Shown piece after piece: positions 7,441-15,993 of a stretch of 64,000 nucleotides of DNA (the first letter of the stretch is position 1; every line of letters begins with the position of its first letter). The DNA is taken from contig NZ_JAPEPX010000001.1 in the NCBI RefSeq assembly GCF_026339935.1, forward strand, positions 1,718,501 through 1,782,500, given 5' to 3'. The position numbers were made by a program, and so were the translations under genes. This stretch comes from Streptomyces sp. NBC_01551 (GTDB lineage Bacteria > Actinomycetota > Actinomycetes > Streptomycetales > Streptomycetaceae). Below the pieces are notes generated by a model, which searched no databases, was not told the origin of the DNA, and was given only the letters and a program-made list of their open reading frames with translations.

Positions 7441-9669
7441 ATGCCCGACGCACGCGCCCGCGCGGGCTCCCACGATGCCGACGGGGACCCCCAGCCCCAG
7501 CGGCGCCCCCAGCCCCACGAGCACCGTCACCCCCACTTGAACCGGCGCCACCACCCGCATCGGCACCCCCACCTGCACCGCTACTGGCACCGGCTGGTCA
7601 AGATCGTCGCCTTCTGCGCCGCCACCGCCGCCGGCAGCATGCTCATACTCCGGGGGAACGAGGCCCTGGCCGGGCTCGACTCCCCCGCCTTCCCCGACAC
7701 CGGGCCGCCGGCCGCCGCGGCCGCCCCGCCCGAGGCCCCGGACCCCGGCCGGGTCCTCCAGATCGTCGCCCACCCCGACGACGACCTCTACTTCATGAAC
7801 CCGGACCTGCGGTACTCCATATCCGCCGGCCACCCCGTGACCTCGGTCTACCTGACCTCCGGCGAGGCCGACGGCATCAACGCCGGCGCCGCCGGGAAGT
7901 CCTCCACCGCACCGGACAAGCCCGCCTACGCCGAGGCCCGCCAGAACGGCATCCGCGCCGCCTACGCCAAGATGGCCACCGGCGACCGCACCAGCGCCTG
8001 GAAGCGCACCGTCATCCCGACCGACGGCGGCGGCCTCGCCGAGCTCGACGTCCTCGTCGCCCGGCCCGAGGTCAACCTGGTCTGGCTCCAGATGCGCGAG
8101 GCGGGCAACGTCTACGCCGACCGGCCCGACAGCCTGCACGGCCTGTGGGACGGCCGGGTGGAGCGCCTGGAGTCGATGCTCGCCTCCGGCACCCCGGTCC
8201 GGCGGCCGTACACGTACAGCAAGGAGCAGGTCGTACGGACCCTGCTCGGCGTCCTGGAGCGGTACCGGCCCACGACGGTGCGGATGCAGGACCCGTCCCC
8301 CGGGCGCGATCCCGCCACCAAGCGGTACACCGACCACCAGGACCACTTCTACGGGGCCCGGTTCGCCCAGGCGGCGCTCGCCGCGTACGCGAAGGACGTG
8401 GCCGCCGGGGACCGCCCGCACTTCGCGGTGCAGAACTACCTCGGGTACCTCAACGGCTCGCTGCCCAGCTCCCTGGACCCGGCCGAGGCCGGGGAGAAGC
8501 TGGACATCCTGGACACCTACGCCTGGCTCGACCGGAGCGACCACTGCGGCAGCGAGGCCGGCTGCGGCGACCTCAAGGTGGCCGACCACCCTGCGGGCAA
8601 CAACTGGGCCCAGTCCATCAACTACGCCCGCGGCACCAGCACCTCCTGGCTGACCTCCGACGGGGAGCACGGCCTGTGGGCGTTCAAGGTGCTCGACGGC
8701 CAGGTCGCGCTCTGGCACCGGGCCGGCCTGATCGGCGCCTGGAGCGGACCCCGGCTGCTGCCCGGCACCGGCATGGACCCGGGCATCTCCACCGTGACCC
8801 TGCCGGACGGCAGGATCGCCGCCTTCGGCACCCGCACCTCCTTCGGCGAGCGGCCCGCGGACTACGGGCGCGAGGTCGTGTACGCCGTGCAGCGGGCGCC
8901 CGGCTCCGAGGAGTTCGGGGCGTGGCAGTCGCTGGGCACACCCGAGACCTCCGACGACGAGTGGACCTCCGACATCAGCGCCCCGGCCGTCTCGGTCGAC
9001 GGCACCGGGCAGCCGGCCGTGTACGTCCGCGACGGCGCTCACACCCTGCGCGGGCGGGTCCGGGCGGCCGACGGCGGCTGGGGCCCGTGGCAGCGGCACG
9101 GCGGCGCCGGCCTGGCCGGCAACCCGGTCACGGCCGTGGACGGCGCCGGGCGGCGCATGGTGTTCGCCAGTACGGCCAAGACGGTGGTGGGCTGGGTCCA
9201 GCCGGCGCCGGGCGCCCCGCTGGGCCCGGTCACCGCGACCGGGCTGCCGGACGCCGCGCTCCCGCTCACGGCGCAGGGCCGCGAGGGCGGGGTGCGGCTG
9301 TGGCTGCGCAAGCCGGGCTCGGGCAACGTCCGCACCGCCCTGGTGACGGGCGACGGCGGGCTGAAGGCCGGCGGCCTCACCGACCTCGGCGGGCTCTCCG
9401 GCTTCGGCGCGGTGACGGCCAGCGGGCACCTGCTCGCGGGGCGTGCGGCGGGCGGCCGGCTGGGCGCCGAGGTGGGCCCGGGCCGCCCGTGGGAGCGCTC
9501 GCCGCTGATGTTCGTCGGCTCGCCCTCCAGCACCATGACCGGGCCGAACACGGTGAGCCTGGCGGTGGTCGGGCTCGACGCGCGGCTGTACGTGACCTCG
9601 TCCCAGGAAGCCCCGGACGCGCATCTGGCGCCGTGGCAGCCGGTGGGACCGCCCAACACGGGGTCGTAA
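7441..9669 (+). CDS. Membrane-anchored PIG-L family deacetylase with C-terminal propeller
   Basis: A 742-residue protein of the zinc-dependent PIG-L (LmbE-like) N-deacetylase family. Residues 26-50 are remarkable: 11 of 25 are histidine. A hydrophobic segment at 52-70 follows, probably an uncleaved anchor or signal peptide. The catalytic domain (about 100-330) shows AHPDDD (H111, D113, D114) and the third zinc ligand in HQDH (299-302). The last ~340 residues form repeated beta-rich blades with W-Q/S-x-L-G type repeats, like a PLL/carbohydrate-binding propeller. ATG 7441 follows GGAGGAG. A paralogue lies immediately downstream. Likely extracellular N-acetyl-sugar or glycoconjugate deacetylation; substrate unknown. 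Confidence 0.88.
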   Translation: MPDARARAGSHDADGDPQPQRRPQPHEHRHPHLNRRHHPHRHPHLHRYWHRLVKIVAFCAATAAGSMLILRGNEALAGLDSPAFPDTGPPAAAAAPPEAPDPGRVLQIVAHPDDDLYFMNPDLRYSISAGHPVTSVYLTSGEADGINAGAAGKSSTAPDKPAYAEARQNGIRAAYAKMATGDRTSAWKRTVIPTDGGGLAELDVLVARPEVNLVWLQMREAGNVYADRPDSLHGLWDGRVERLESMLASGTPVRRPYTYSKEQVVRTLLGVLERYRPTTVRMQDPSPGRDPATKRYTDHQDHFYGARFAQAALAAYAKDVAAGDRPHFAVQNYLGYLNGSLPSSLDPAEAGEKLDILDTYAWLDRSDHCGSEAGCGDLKVADHPAGNNWAQSINYARGTSTSWLTSDGEHGLWAFKVLDGQVALWHRAGLIGAWSGPRLLPGTGMDPGISTVTLPDGRIAAFGTRTSFGERPADYGREVVYAVQRAPGSEEFGAWQSLGTPETSDDEWTSDISAPAVSVDGTGQPAVYVRDGAHTLRGRVRAADGGWGPWQRHGGAGLAGNPVTAVDGAGRRMVFASTAKTVVGWVQPAPGAPLGPVTATGLPDAALPLTAQGREGGVRLWLRKPGSGNVRTALVTGDGGLKAGGLTDLGGLSGFGAVTASGHLLAGRAAGGRLGAEVGPGRPWERSPLMFVGSPSSTMTGPNTVSLAVVGLDARLYVTSSQEAPDAHLAPWQPVGPPNTGS

Positions 9670-9928
9670 AAGCCGCTAACTCCGCCGATTCCCTTAGATT
9701 CCGGTCAACCGCCCATTTCGGTACGGCGGTTCGACTGCCTGCGCGTGATCGCCGGCTGTTTCCCGGGCGTACACCTGAAGCCAAACCGCACACGGCACCA
9801 TCACATCCGGTCGCTTTCGGAAGCAGCGGAGTCATCGGACCCATCGGTGAACCAAGTTCCCCGTATTGGCCTCTCTCTGACTGCACGGCGGTCTCGACCG
9901 CCCGGAACGAGCCCCGGAGGCACGACCG
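9670..9928 (+). promoter_or_regulatory. Spacer between the two PIG-L genes
   Basis: These 259 bases are less GC-rich than the flanking genes, with several short A/T runs. There is no plausible coding sequence. The length argues for an independent promoter for the second deacetylase gene rather than a strict operon, but I cannot assign its elements. Confidence 0.35.
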
Positions 9929-11998
9929 ATGCCCGTAGCCCGCCGCCACGTCCTCGCGGCTCTGCTCACCGTGCTGACCGCGGGCGCCACGGGCGTACTC
10001 GCCGTCGCGGGCGGCCGGCAGACGGCGGCCGAAGCCGGGGAGAGGGACCGCCCGGTCACCGTCGGCCCCATCAGCACCACGGCCGGGTCCATCGTCCAGA
10101 TCGTCGCGCACCCGGACGACGACCTGTTCTTCATGAACCCCGACCTCAGCCGCTCCCTGGGAGCCGGCACCACGCTCACCACCACCTACCTCACCTCCGG
10201 CGAGTCCGACGGCCGCAACGAGGCCCGCGGCGCCTCCGCCAAGGACCCGGCGCAGCCAGCCGACCGCTCGCACTACGCGGAGGCCCGGCAGAACGGCATC
10301 CGCGCCGCCTACGCCCAGATGGCCACCGGCGACCGGACGAGCCCGTGGCGGCGCACCGTCATACCCACCGCCGGCGGCGCGTGGGCCGAGCTCGACGTCC
10401 TCATCGCCAAGCCGGAGATCAACCTGGTCTTCTTCCAGCTGCGCGAGGCCCGCAGTCCGGCCGGGGACAACAAGGACAGCCTGCACGGGCTGTGGGACGG
10501 CCGGATACCCGCGCTCGGCGCCCAGCTGACCGCCGGAACCCCGGTCAAGCAGCAGTTCACGTACACCAAGGACCAGCTGACGGCCGCGATAGCCGGGGTC
10601 CTGGAGCGGTACAAGCCGACGACGATACGGATGCAGGACCCCACGCCGGGGCGCTACGAGAACACCGGCAAGTACACCGACCACCAGGACCACATGTACG
10701 GCGCCCGCTTCGTACAGGCCGCCACCGCGCGCTACGCCGCGCAGGTCAAGGACCGGCCGCGGTTCTCCGTACAGAACTACCTCGGCTACCACAACGGCAC
10801 CCTGCCGCACGCGCTCGACCCGCAGACGGCCGAGGCGAAGGTCGGCGTCCTGAAGACGTACGCCTGGCAGGACCACCAGGACTACTGCGGCAGCCCCTCC
10901 GGCTGCGGCGACCGCAAGGTGGCCGGCAGCCCCACCGGGCGCAACTGGGCCCAGTCGCTGCGCTACGCGCGCGCCGACGGCACCTCCTGGCTGGCGGAGG
11001 GCCTCGACGGCCGGCTGTGGGCGTTCGCCGCCCTCGACGGCCGGATGGCCGTGTGGGAGCGCGAGCGGGACCGCTGGACGGGCCCGGCCCTCCTGCCCGG
11101 CACCGGCATCGACCCGGGCGCCACCACCGCCCGCTACCCCGACGGCCGCCTCGCGGTGCTCGCCACCCGCACCGTCCTCGGCGACCGGCCGCAGGACTAC
11201 CGGCGCGAGGTCGTGTACGCGGTGCAGTCCGCGCCCGGCGGCGCGTTCGGGCCGTGGCAGTCGCTCGGCAGCCCCGAGCGGGAGGACGAGCACAGCACCT
11301 CTGCGATCAGCGGGCCCTCGGCCGCCGTCGACCAGGAAGGCCGCCTGACGGTCTACGTCCGCGACGCGCGCCGCACCCTGCGCGCCCGGGTCCAGGAGCC
11401 GTCGGGCCGGTTCACCGACTGGCAGCGGCTCGGCGGCTGGGACCTGCAGAGCGACCCGGTGACGGTGGTCGACGCGGCCGGGCGGCGCCACGTGTACGCC
11501 ACCAACACCCGTTCGGTGCTGGCCTGGATCCAGCCCCGTCCGGGCGCGCCCGTCCAGGGGCCGTTCCCGACGCACCTCCCGGCGACGACGGTCCCGCTCT
11601 CGGCCGCCCGGGACGGCGCGGGCGTCCGGCTCTGGTTCCGCCGCCCCGACTCGGGCGTGGTGCGCACCGCCCTGGTCACGGCGGGTTCCGGCAAGCCGAC
11701 GGTGTCCCGGGTCAACGAGGTGGGCGGCCGGGCCGGCTACGGCGCGGTCGGCGTCGCGGGCCGGCTCGTCGTGGGCCGCGCCGACAGCGGCACGGTCAGC
11801 ACGGCGTCCCTCGCCGGCGCGCCCGCGTGGACCCAGTCCGGGATGCTGTACGCCGGGGCGCCGGCGGCGATCCTCGACCCGGCGGGCGTCACCACGACGG
11901 CGGTCCTCGGCCTGGACGCCGAGCTCCACGTCACCACGACCCCGCCGGCGGGCACCGACCGGCCGGCCTGGCACATGGCGGTCCCGCGGCTGCCCTGA
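9929..11998 (+). CDS. Secreted PIG-L family deacetylase with C-terminal propeller (paralogue)
   Basis: A 689-residue paralogue of the preceding gene with the same architecture. Residues 1-30 look like a Sec or Tat-like signal peptide (VARRHVLAALLTVLTAGATGVLAVAGG). The catalytic motifs are AHPDDD (H61) and HQDH (from H252), with the same surrounding sequence FMNPDL and LHGLWDGR as its neighbour. The propeller-like C-terminus occupies about 355-689. ATG 9929 follows GGAGG. It lacks the histidine-rich tail of the upstream copy, so the pair probably arose by duplication and then diverged in localisation: one anchored, one exported. Confidence 0.88.
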   Translation: MPVARRHVLAALLTVLTAGATGVLAVAGGRQTAAEAGERDRPVTVGPISTTAGSIVQIVAHPDDDLFFMNPDLSRSLGAGTTLTTTYLTSGESDGRNEARGASAKDPAQPADRSHYAEARQNGIRAAYAQMATGDRTSPWRRTVIPTAGGAWAELDVLIAKPEINLVFFQLREARSPAGDNKDSLHGLWDGRIPALGAQLTAGTPVKQQFTYTKDQLTAAIAGVLERYKPTTIRMQDPTPGRYENTGKYTDHQDHMYGARFVQAATARYAAQVKDRPRFSVQNYLGYHNGTLPHALDPQTAEAKVGVLKTYAWQDHQDYCGSPSGCGDRKVAGSPTGRNWAQSLRYARADGTSWLAEGLDGRLWAFAALDGRMAVWERERDRWTGPALLPGTGIDPGATTARYPDGRLAVLATRTVLGDRPQDYRREVVYAVQSAPGGAFGPWQSLGSPEREDEHSTSAISGPSAAVDQEGRLTVYVRDARRTLRARVQEPSGRFTDWQRLGGWDLQSDPVTVVDAAGRRHVYATNTRSVLAWIQPRPGAPVQGPFPTHLPATTVPLSAARDGAGVRLWFRRPDSGVVRTALVTAGSGKPTVSRVNEVGGRAGYGAVGVAGRLVVGRADSGTVSTASLAGAPAWTQSGMLYAGAPAAILDPAGVTTTAVLGLDAELHVTTTPPAGTDRPAWHMAVPRLP

Positions 11999-12100
11999 CC
12001 ACGCCCCTTCCCTTCCCGGCGCGCGCCGCGGCGCCCCCGGGCCGCCGCGGATGGGACGATCCCCCTGACACCGACACCTCCGGGCCTGGCAGGGGGCGCG

Positions 12101-12763
12101 ATGAAGGACGCCGCGGACCTGATCGACGCGCTGACCGCCCTGGCGTGGCCGCTCATCGCGGGGCTGGCGCTGTGGCGGCTCTTCCCGGTCGTCAAAGAGG
12201 TCCTGCGCTCCCGGGGCTTCACGGTGAAGGTCGGCGCCGCGGAGCTGACGGTCCAGGAGATCTCGGACCAGCTGCTGCGGACGACGGCCGACATGCAGGG
12301 CAAGCTGGCGTCGGTCACGCCGTCCCCGCTCGCACTGGAATCCCTGCCGGGGCGCACCCTGCGCAGCGTCCTGTGGGTGGACGACGCCCCGCGCAACAAC
12401 GCCTACGAGGCGGCCCAGCTCCGGGCCCTGGGCGTGAGCGTCGTACAGGTCTCCTCGACCCGGGAGGCGGTCACGGCCCTCTCCTCGGCCACGCCCCCGT
12501 TCGACGCCCTGATCTCGGACCTGGCCCGCACCGAGGACGGCACCCTCCACCCCACGGCGGGCCTGGACCTGACCCGCGAACTGCGCGCCCGGGGGGAGCG
12601 GGTCCCCGTGTTCGTGTACACCTCCCGCCCGGGATCCGCCCGCGAGGGCGACATCCTGGCGGCCGGCGCCAACGGCGTCGCCACCGCGCCGACGGAGCTG
12701 TTCGAGCTGCTCCACGAGGTCGGCGGCTTCCCCCGCGAGCAGGGCGCCGGGACACCGGCGTGA
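12101..12763 (+). CDS. Membrane-anchored degenerate response-regulator receiver protein
   Basis: A 220-residue protein. Residues 7-31 form a hydrophobic N-terminal helix, followed by a charged amphipathic stretch (43-70). Residues 87-205 fold like a receiver domain: acidic pair D94-D95 in VLWVDD, phospho-acceptor equivalent D140 in LISDL, and T174-S175 in VFVYTS. The conserved lysine of the usual T-K-P motif is replaced: the sequence is VATAP, with A196 at the lysine position. Phosphotransfer may therefore be lost or altered. No kinase gene is nearby. The next gene encodes a membrane TPR protein 37 bases downstream, a likely partner. Start follows AGGGGGCGCG. Confidence 0.75.
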   Translation: MKDAADLIDALTALAWPLIAGLALWRLFPVVKEVLRSRGFTVKVGAAELTVQEISDQLLRTTADMQGKLASVTPSPLALESLPGRTLRSVLWVDDAPRNNAYEAAQLRALGVSVVQVSSTREAVTALSSATPPFDALISDLARTEDGTLHPTAGLDLTRELRARGERVPVFVYTSRPGSAREGDILAAGANGVATAPTELFELLHEVGGFPREQGAGTPA

Positions 12764-12787
12764 ACTTGCGGGCCCGGCGAAGGCTCG

Positions 12788-12800
12788 TAGCGTGGGTGTC
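12788..12800 (+). promoter_or_regulatory. -10 element for leaderless transcript of gene 12801
   Basis: TAGCGT (12788-12793) lies 7 nt before ATG 12801, the spacing expected if transcription begins at the start codon. This favours ATG 12801 over the in-frame GTG at 12792. Confidence 0.55.
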
Positions 12801-13928
12801 ATGCCCTCACCCACGGGGAAGGCGCGGCGCCCCTTCGGCGCGGGCCGCGAGATCCTGATCTGGTCCGCGGCGGCGTTCGGGACCTACGCGATCGGAGTCG
12901 CCGCCTACCTCGGCCAGTTCCCCTGGTCCAAGGCCTGGGGCGTGCTGGGCTCCACCGCGGTCATCGGCACGGCCACGCTCGCCGTCGGCCTCCTGCTGGG
13001 CTTCCTGTTCGGCCTTCCGCGCACGGTCGAGGACTCCGGCGCACCCCCCGCGACGGGGGACGCGCGTACCGGCGACCCGTGGCCGGTCTACCGCTCCAAC
13101 ACCAACCTGGAGCAGATATCGGACTGGCTGACCAAGATCCTCGTCGGCGTCGGCCTCATCCAACTGGTCAGGATCCCCGAAGCGGCACGATCGCTCGCCC
13201 ACTGGCTCACCCCGTCCCTCGGGTCCGTCCCGAGCAGCGGCGCCTTCGCGATGGGCATCGTCGTCTACAACCTCGTCGCGGGCTTCCTCATCGGGTACCT
13301 GGTCACCCGGCTGCGGATGGCGCGCGCCCTGAGCTCGGCGGACGCGGAGATCCGCGACGAGAAGATCGCCCTGCAAGACGCCATCTGGTCCCTCGCGCCC
13401 GAACCCGAAGGAACGCGCGGCTTCGGCGTCATGGGCGCACCCGAACGTCGCAAGGTCGTCGAGCTGGACTCACGAGTGCGCCGGCTCGAAGGCGCCGGCG
13501 GCCAACTCGACGCCGACACGTACCGCCTCCTCGCCGAGCACCTCGAACGCGCCGGCCGGTACGAGGACGCGGAGACCACCTACCTGAAGGCCGCCGAAGC
13601 GGAGCCCGACGACCCGGCCCCCCTGAACTCCGCGGGCGCCCTCCGCAGCACCCACCTGAGCGACTACGACGGCGCGGAGGCCCTCTTCCGCAAGGCGGCC
13701 GTCCTGGACCCGGCGTACACCCCGGCCCTCTACAACCTGGCCCGCAACGAACAACGCCGCGGCCGCACGGCGCAGGCCATGACCTACCTGGCCACCGCCA
13801 TCGCGGCGGACCCCGCCACGTACGCCCCGACGGCCCGCTCGGACGAACTCTTCCGCGACCTCCGCACGGACCCGCTGTTCCGCCGCATCACGCGAAGCAC
13901 CGGCGACCAGCCCGGCTCCGACTCCTGA
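12801..13928 (+). CDS. Four-helix membrane protein with cytosolic TPR repeats
   Basis: A 375-residue protein. Hydrophobic segments lie at about 15-38, 46-70, 102-122 and 145-170. The third contains NTNLEQISDWLTKILVG, a block I recognise as strongly conserved in many otherwise uncharacterised bacterial membrane proteins. A short coiled-coil-like stretch follows, then at least three TPR-like units (about 230-340; e.g. LAEHLERAGRYEDAETTYLKA and ALYNLARNEQRRG), presumably cytosolic. Together with the degenerate receiver upstream it looks like a membrane signalling or effector pair. No biochemical function can be assigned. Confidence 0.78.
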   Translation: MPSPTGKARRPFGAGREILIWSAAAFGTYAIGVAAYLGQFPWSKAWGVLGSTAVIGTATLAVGLLLGFLFGLPRTVEDSGAPPATGDARTGDPWPVYRSNTNLEQISDWLTKILVGVGLIQLVRIPEAARSLAHWLTPSLGSVPSSGAFAMGIVVYNLVAGFLIGYLVTRLRMARALSSADAEIRDEKIALQDAIWSLAPEPEGTRGFGVMGAPERRKVVELDSRVRRLEGAGGQLDADTYRLLAEHLERAGRYEDAETTYLKAAEAEPDDPAPLNSAGALRSTHLSDYDGAEALFRKAAVLDPAYTPALYNLARNEQRRGRTAQAMTYLATAIAADPATYAPTARSDELFRDLRTDPLFRRITRSTGDQPGSDS

Positions 13929-13998
13929 CGGCGACGGCTCACTCGACCTGCCGGCACCGGACGACCGGGCGGCCGGCAGGCCGCGTGTCAGCCCGCGG

Positions 13999-15360
13999 TC
14001 AGAGGACCGGAAGGTTCTTGCGGAGTTCGAAGGCCGTGACCTCCGAGCGGTACTCCTCCCACTCCTGCTTCTTGTTGCGCAGGAAGAAGTCGAAGACGTG
14101 CTCGCCGAGGGTTTCGGCGACGAGTTCGCTGCGTTCCATCAGGGAGATGGCCTCGCCGAGGTTCTGCGGGAGGGGTTCGATGCCCATCGCGCGGCGTTCG
14201 GCGTCGGAGAGGGCCCAGACGTCGTCGTCGGCGCCGGCCGGGAGTTCGTAGCCCTCCTCGATGCCCTTGAGGCCCGCCGCGAGGAGGACGGCGTAGGTGA
14301 GGTAGGGGTTGGCGCCCGAGTCGATCGAGCGGACCTCGACGCGCGAGGAGCCCGTCTTGCCCGGCTTGTACATCGGGACGCGGATCAGGGCCGAGCGGTT
14401 GTTGTGGCCCCAGCAGATGTACGAGGGGGCCTCGCCGCCGGAGCCGGCCGTGCGGGAGGAGCCGCCCCAGATGCGCTTGTAGGAGTTGACCCACTGGTTC
14501 GTGACCGCGGCCGTCTCCGCCGCATGGCGCAGAAGGCCCGCGATGAAGGAGCGGCCGACCTTGGAGAGCTGGTACTCGGCGCCCGACTCGTAGAAGGCGT
14601 TGCGGTCGCCCTCGAAGAGGGAGAGGTGCGTGTGCATGCCCGAGCCGGGGTACTCGGAGAACGGCTTCGGCATGAAGGTGGCCTGGACGCCCTGCTCCAG
14701 GGCCACCTGCTTCATGACGAGGCGGAAGGTCATGATGTTGTCCGCCGTCGAGAGGGCGTCGGCGTAGCGGAGGTCGATCTCCTGCTGGCCGGGGGCGCCC
14801 TCGTGGTGGCTGAACTCGACCGAGATGCCCATCGATTCGAGCATGGTGATCGCCTGGCGGCGGAAATCCATGCCGACGTTCTGCGGGGTGTGGTCGAAGT
14901 AGCCGGAGTTGTCCGCCGGCACCGGGCGGGTCCCGTCCAGCGGCTTGTCCTTCAGCAGGAAGAACTCGATCTCGGGGTGGGTGTAGAAGGTGAAGCCCAG
15001 GTCGGAGGTCTTGTTCAGGATGCGCTTGAGCACGTACCGCGGGTCCGCGAAGGAGGGGGAGCCGTCCGGCATCAGGATGTCGCAGAACATCCGGGCGGTC
15101 CCGGGGGCCTCGGCGCGCCACGGCAGTATCTGGAAGGTGCTCGGGTCCGGCTTGGCGATCATGTCGGACTCGTAGACCCGCGCGAAGCCCTCGATGGCCG
15201 AGCCGTCGAAGCCGATGCCCTCGTCGAAGGCCTGCTCCAGCTCCGCCGGGGCGACCGCGACGGACTTCAGGAAGCCCAGTACGTCGGTGAACCACAGGCG
15301 CACGAAGCGGATGTCGCGCTCCTCGAGCGTCCGGAGGACGAATTCCTGCTGCTTGTCCAT
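13999..15360 (-). CDS. glnA2: Glutamine synthetase-like ligase, GlnA2 type
   Basis: A 453-residue type I glutamine synthetase-fold protein with all main catalytic blocks: FDGSAIEGFA, HPEIEFF, HHEGAPGQQEID, GSGMHTHLSLF and NPYLTYAVLLAAG. The loop that in GlnA carries the adenylylated tyrosine (NLYDLP) aligns with DVWALS here, so that tyrosine is replaced by W382; GlnE control is therefore unlikely. Proteins of this subtype in Streptomyces are reported to be gamma-glutamylpolyamine synthetases in polyamine catabolism rather than true glutamine synthetases, and I infer the same here. Start ATG 15360 follows a GAGGATGAAGG-like site. Confidence 0.9.
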   Translation of the reverse strand: MDKQQEFVLRTLEERDIRFVRLWFTDVLGFLKSVAVAPAELEQAFDEGIGFDGSAIEGFARVYESDMIAKPDPSTFQILPWRAEAPGTARMFCDILMPDGSPSFADPRYVLKRILNKTSDLGFTFYTHPEIEFFLLKDKPLDGTRPVPADNSGYFDHTPQNVGMDFRRQAITMLESMGISVEFSHHEGAPGQQEIDLRYADALSTADNIMTFRLVMKQVALEQGVQATFMPKPFSEYPGSGMHTHLSLFEGDRNAFYESGAEYQLSKVGRSFIAGLLRHAAETAAVTNQWVNSYKRIWGGSSRTAGSGGEAPSYICWGHNNRSALIRVPMYKPGKTGSSRVEVRSIDSGANPYLTYAVLLAAGLKGIEEGYELPAGADDDVWALSDAERRAMGIEPLPQNLGEAISLMERSELVAETLGEHVFDFFLRNKKQEWEEYRSEVTAFELRKNLPVL

Positions 15361-15532
15361 GCCTTCATCCTCGCAGTTCAGACGGCCTGTGCACCACCGC
15401 CCCGGGGCTCGGGGGCACCATGGGACGCCCCCAGTATCGCCAGCCGTGGTTTCCGCCACATTACGCACCCGGGAAAGCTCGTGGCACCCCGCACTGACCT
15501 CGGGTCGGTCATGAGCATTACCATCTGCGCCC

Positions 15533-15922
15533 ATGGGGGGCTGGGAGCGTACGAAGAGCGGGGGCCGAGGGCGCCCCGCCGCTCGGGCGTGCCCCCGGCG
15601 CGCCGCGCTGCTGCTGGCCTTCGGGGTGCTCCTCGGCGCGCTGTTCCTGTGCGCGCGGCCCGGTGAGACCCACGCCCCGGTCCGGGCCGCCCCCGCGGCC
15701 CACGCGCCGCACGCCGTCTGCGACTCCCCGTACGACCTGCCGGGCTGCTCGTCGCGTACGCACGTGACCCCGGCGGTGCTGCCCGCCCCGACGCCCGCCG
15801 TGACCGTGGCGGACGCCGGTCCGGCGCGGCCCGCCCGCCCGGCGCGCACCGGGACGGCCCGCCCGCCCGGGACGCTCGCCCGCGCCCCCGACCTGCACGC
15901 CCTGCAAGTCCTGCGGACCTGA
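15533..15922 (+). CDS. Small exported or membrane protein of unknown function
   Basis: A 129-residue protein with an Arg-rich start, one hydrophobic segment (about 24-41) and a Pro/Ala/Thr-rich extracytoplasmic part with two cysteines (C63, C72). Its C-terminus ALQVLRT resembles RLAVLRV at the end of the DUF6153-type protein at 19701, suggesting relatives. A TACCAT -10 (15519-15524) 8 nt before ATG suggests leaderless expression. It heads a run with DUF3105 and DUF305 genes, consistent with a metal-handling role, but function is unknown. Confidence 0.6.
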   Translation: MGGWERTKSGGRGRPAARACPRRAALLLAFGVLLGALFLCARPGETHAPVRAAPAAHAPHAVCDSPYDLPGCSSRTHVTPAVLPAPTPAVTVADAGPARPARPARTGTARPPGTLARAPDLHALQVLRT

Positions 15923-15993
15923 CGGGTCCGGCGCCGTACCGCGCTCCACCGGATCCATCCCTCCACCCCCCTCAGCAGAAGGAACACGGGCAC

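Noticed and set aside
12101..12763. Classical two-component response regulator
   Set aside because: There is no output domain or kinase, and the conserved receiver lysine is replaced.
9377..12814. Very long open frame on the minus strand opposite the PIG-L genes
   Set aside because: It is a high-GC antisense shadow: Arg/Gly/Ala-rich composition, no domain, and it covers well-supported plus-strand genes.
15449..15464. GlnR-like half site upstream of glnA2 (GTAAT-N6-GAAAC on minus strand)
   Set aside because: Only one half fits; the neighbouring repeats expected at 22-bp period are absent, so it may be chance.
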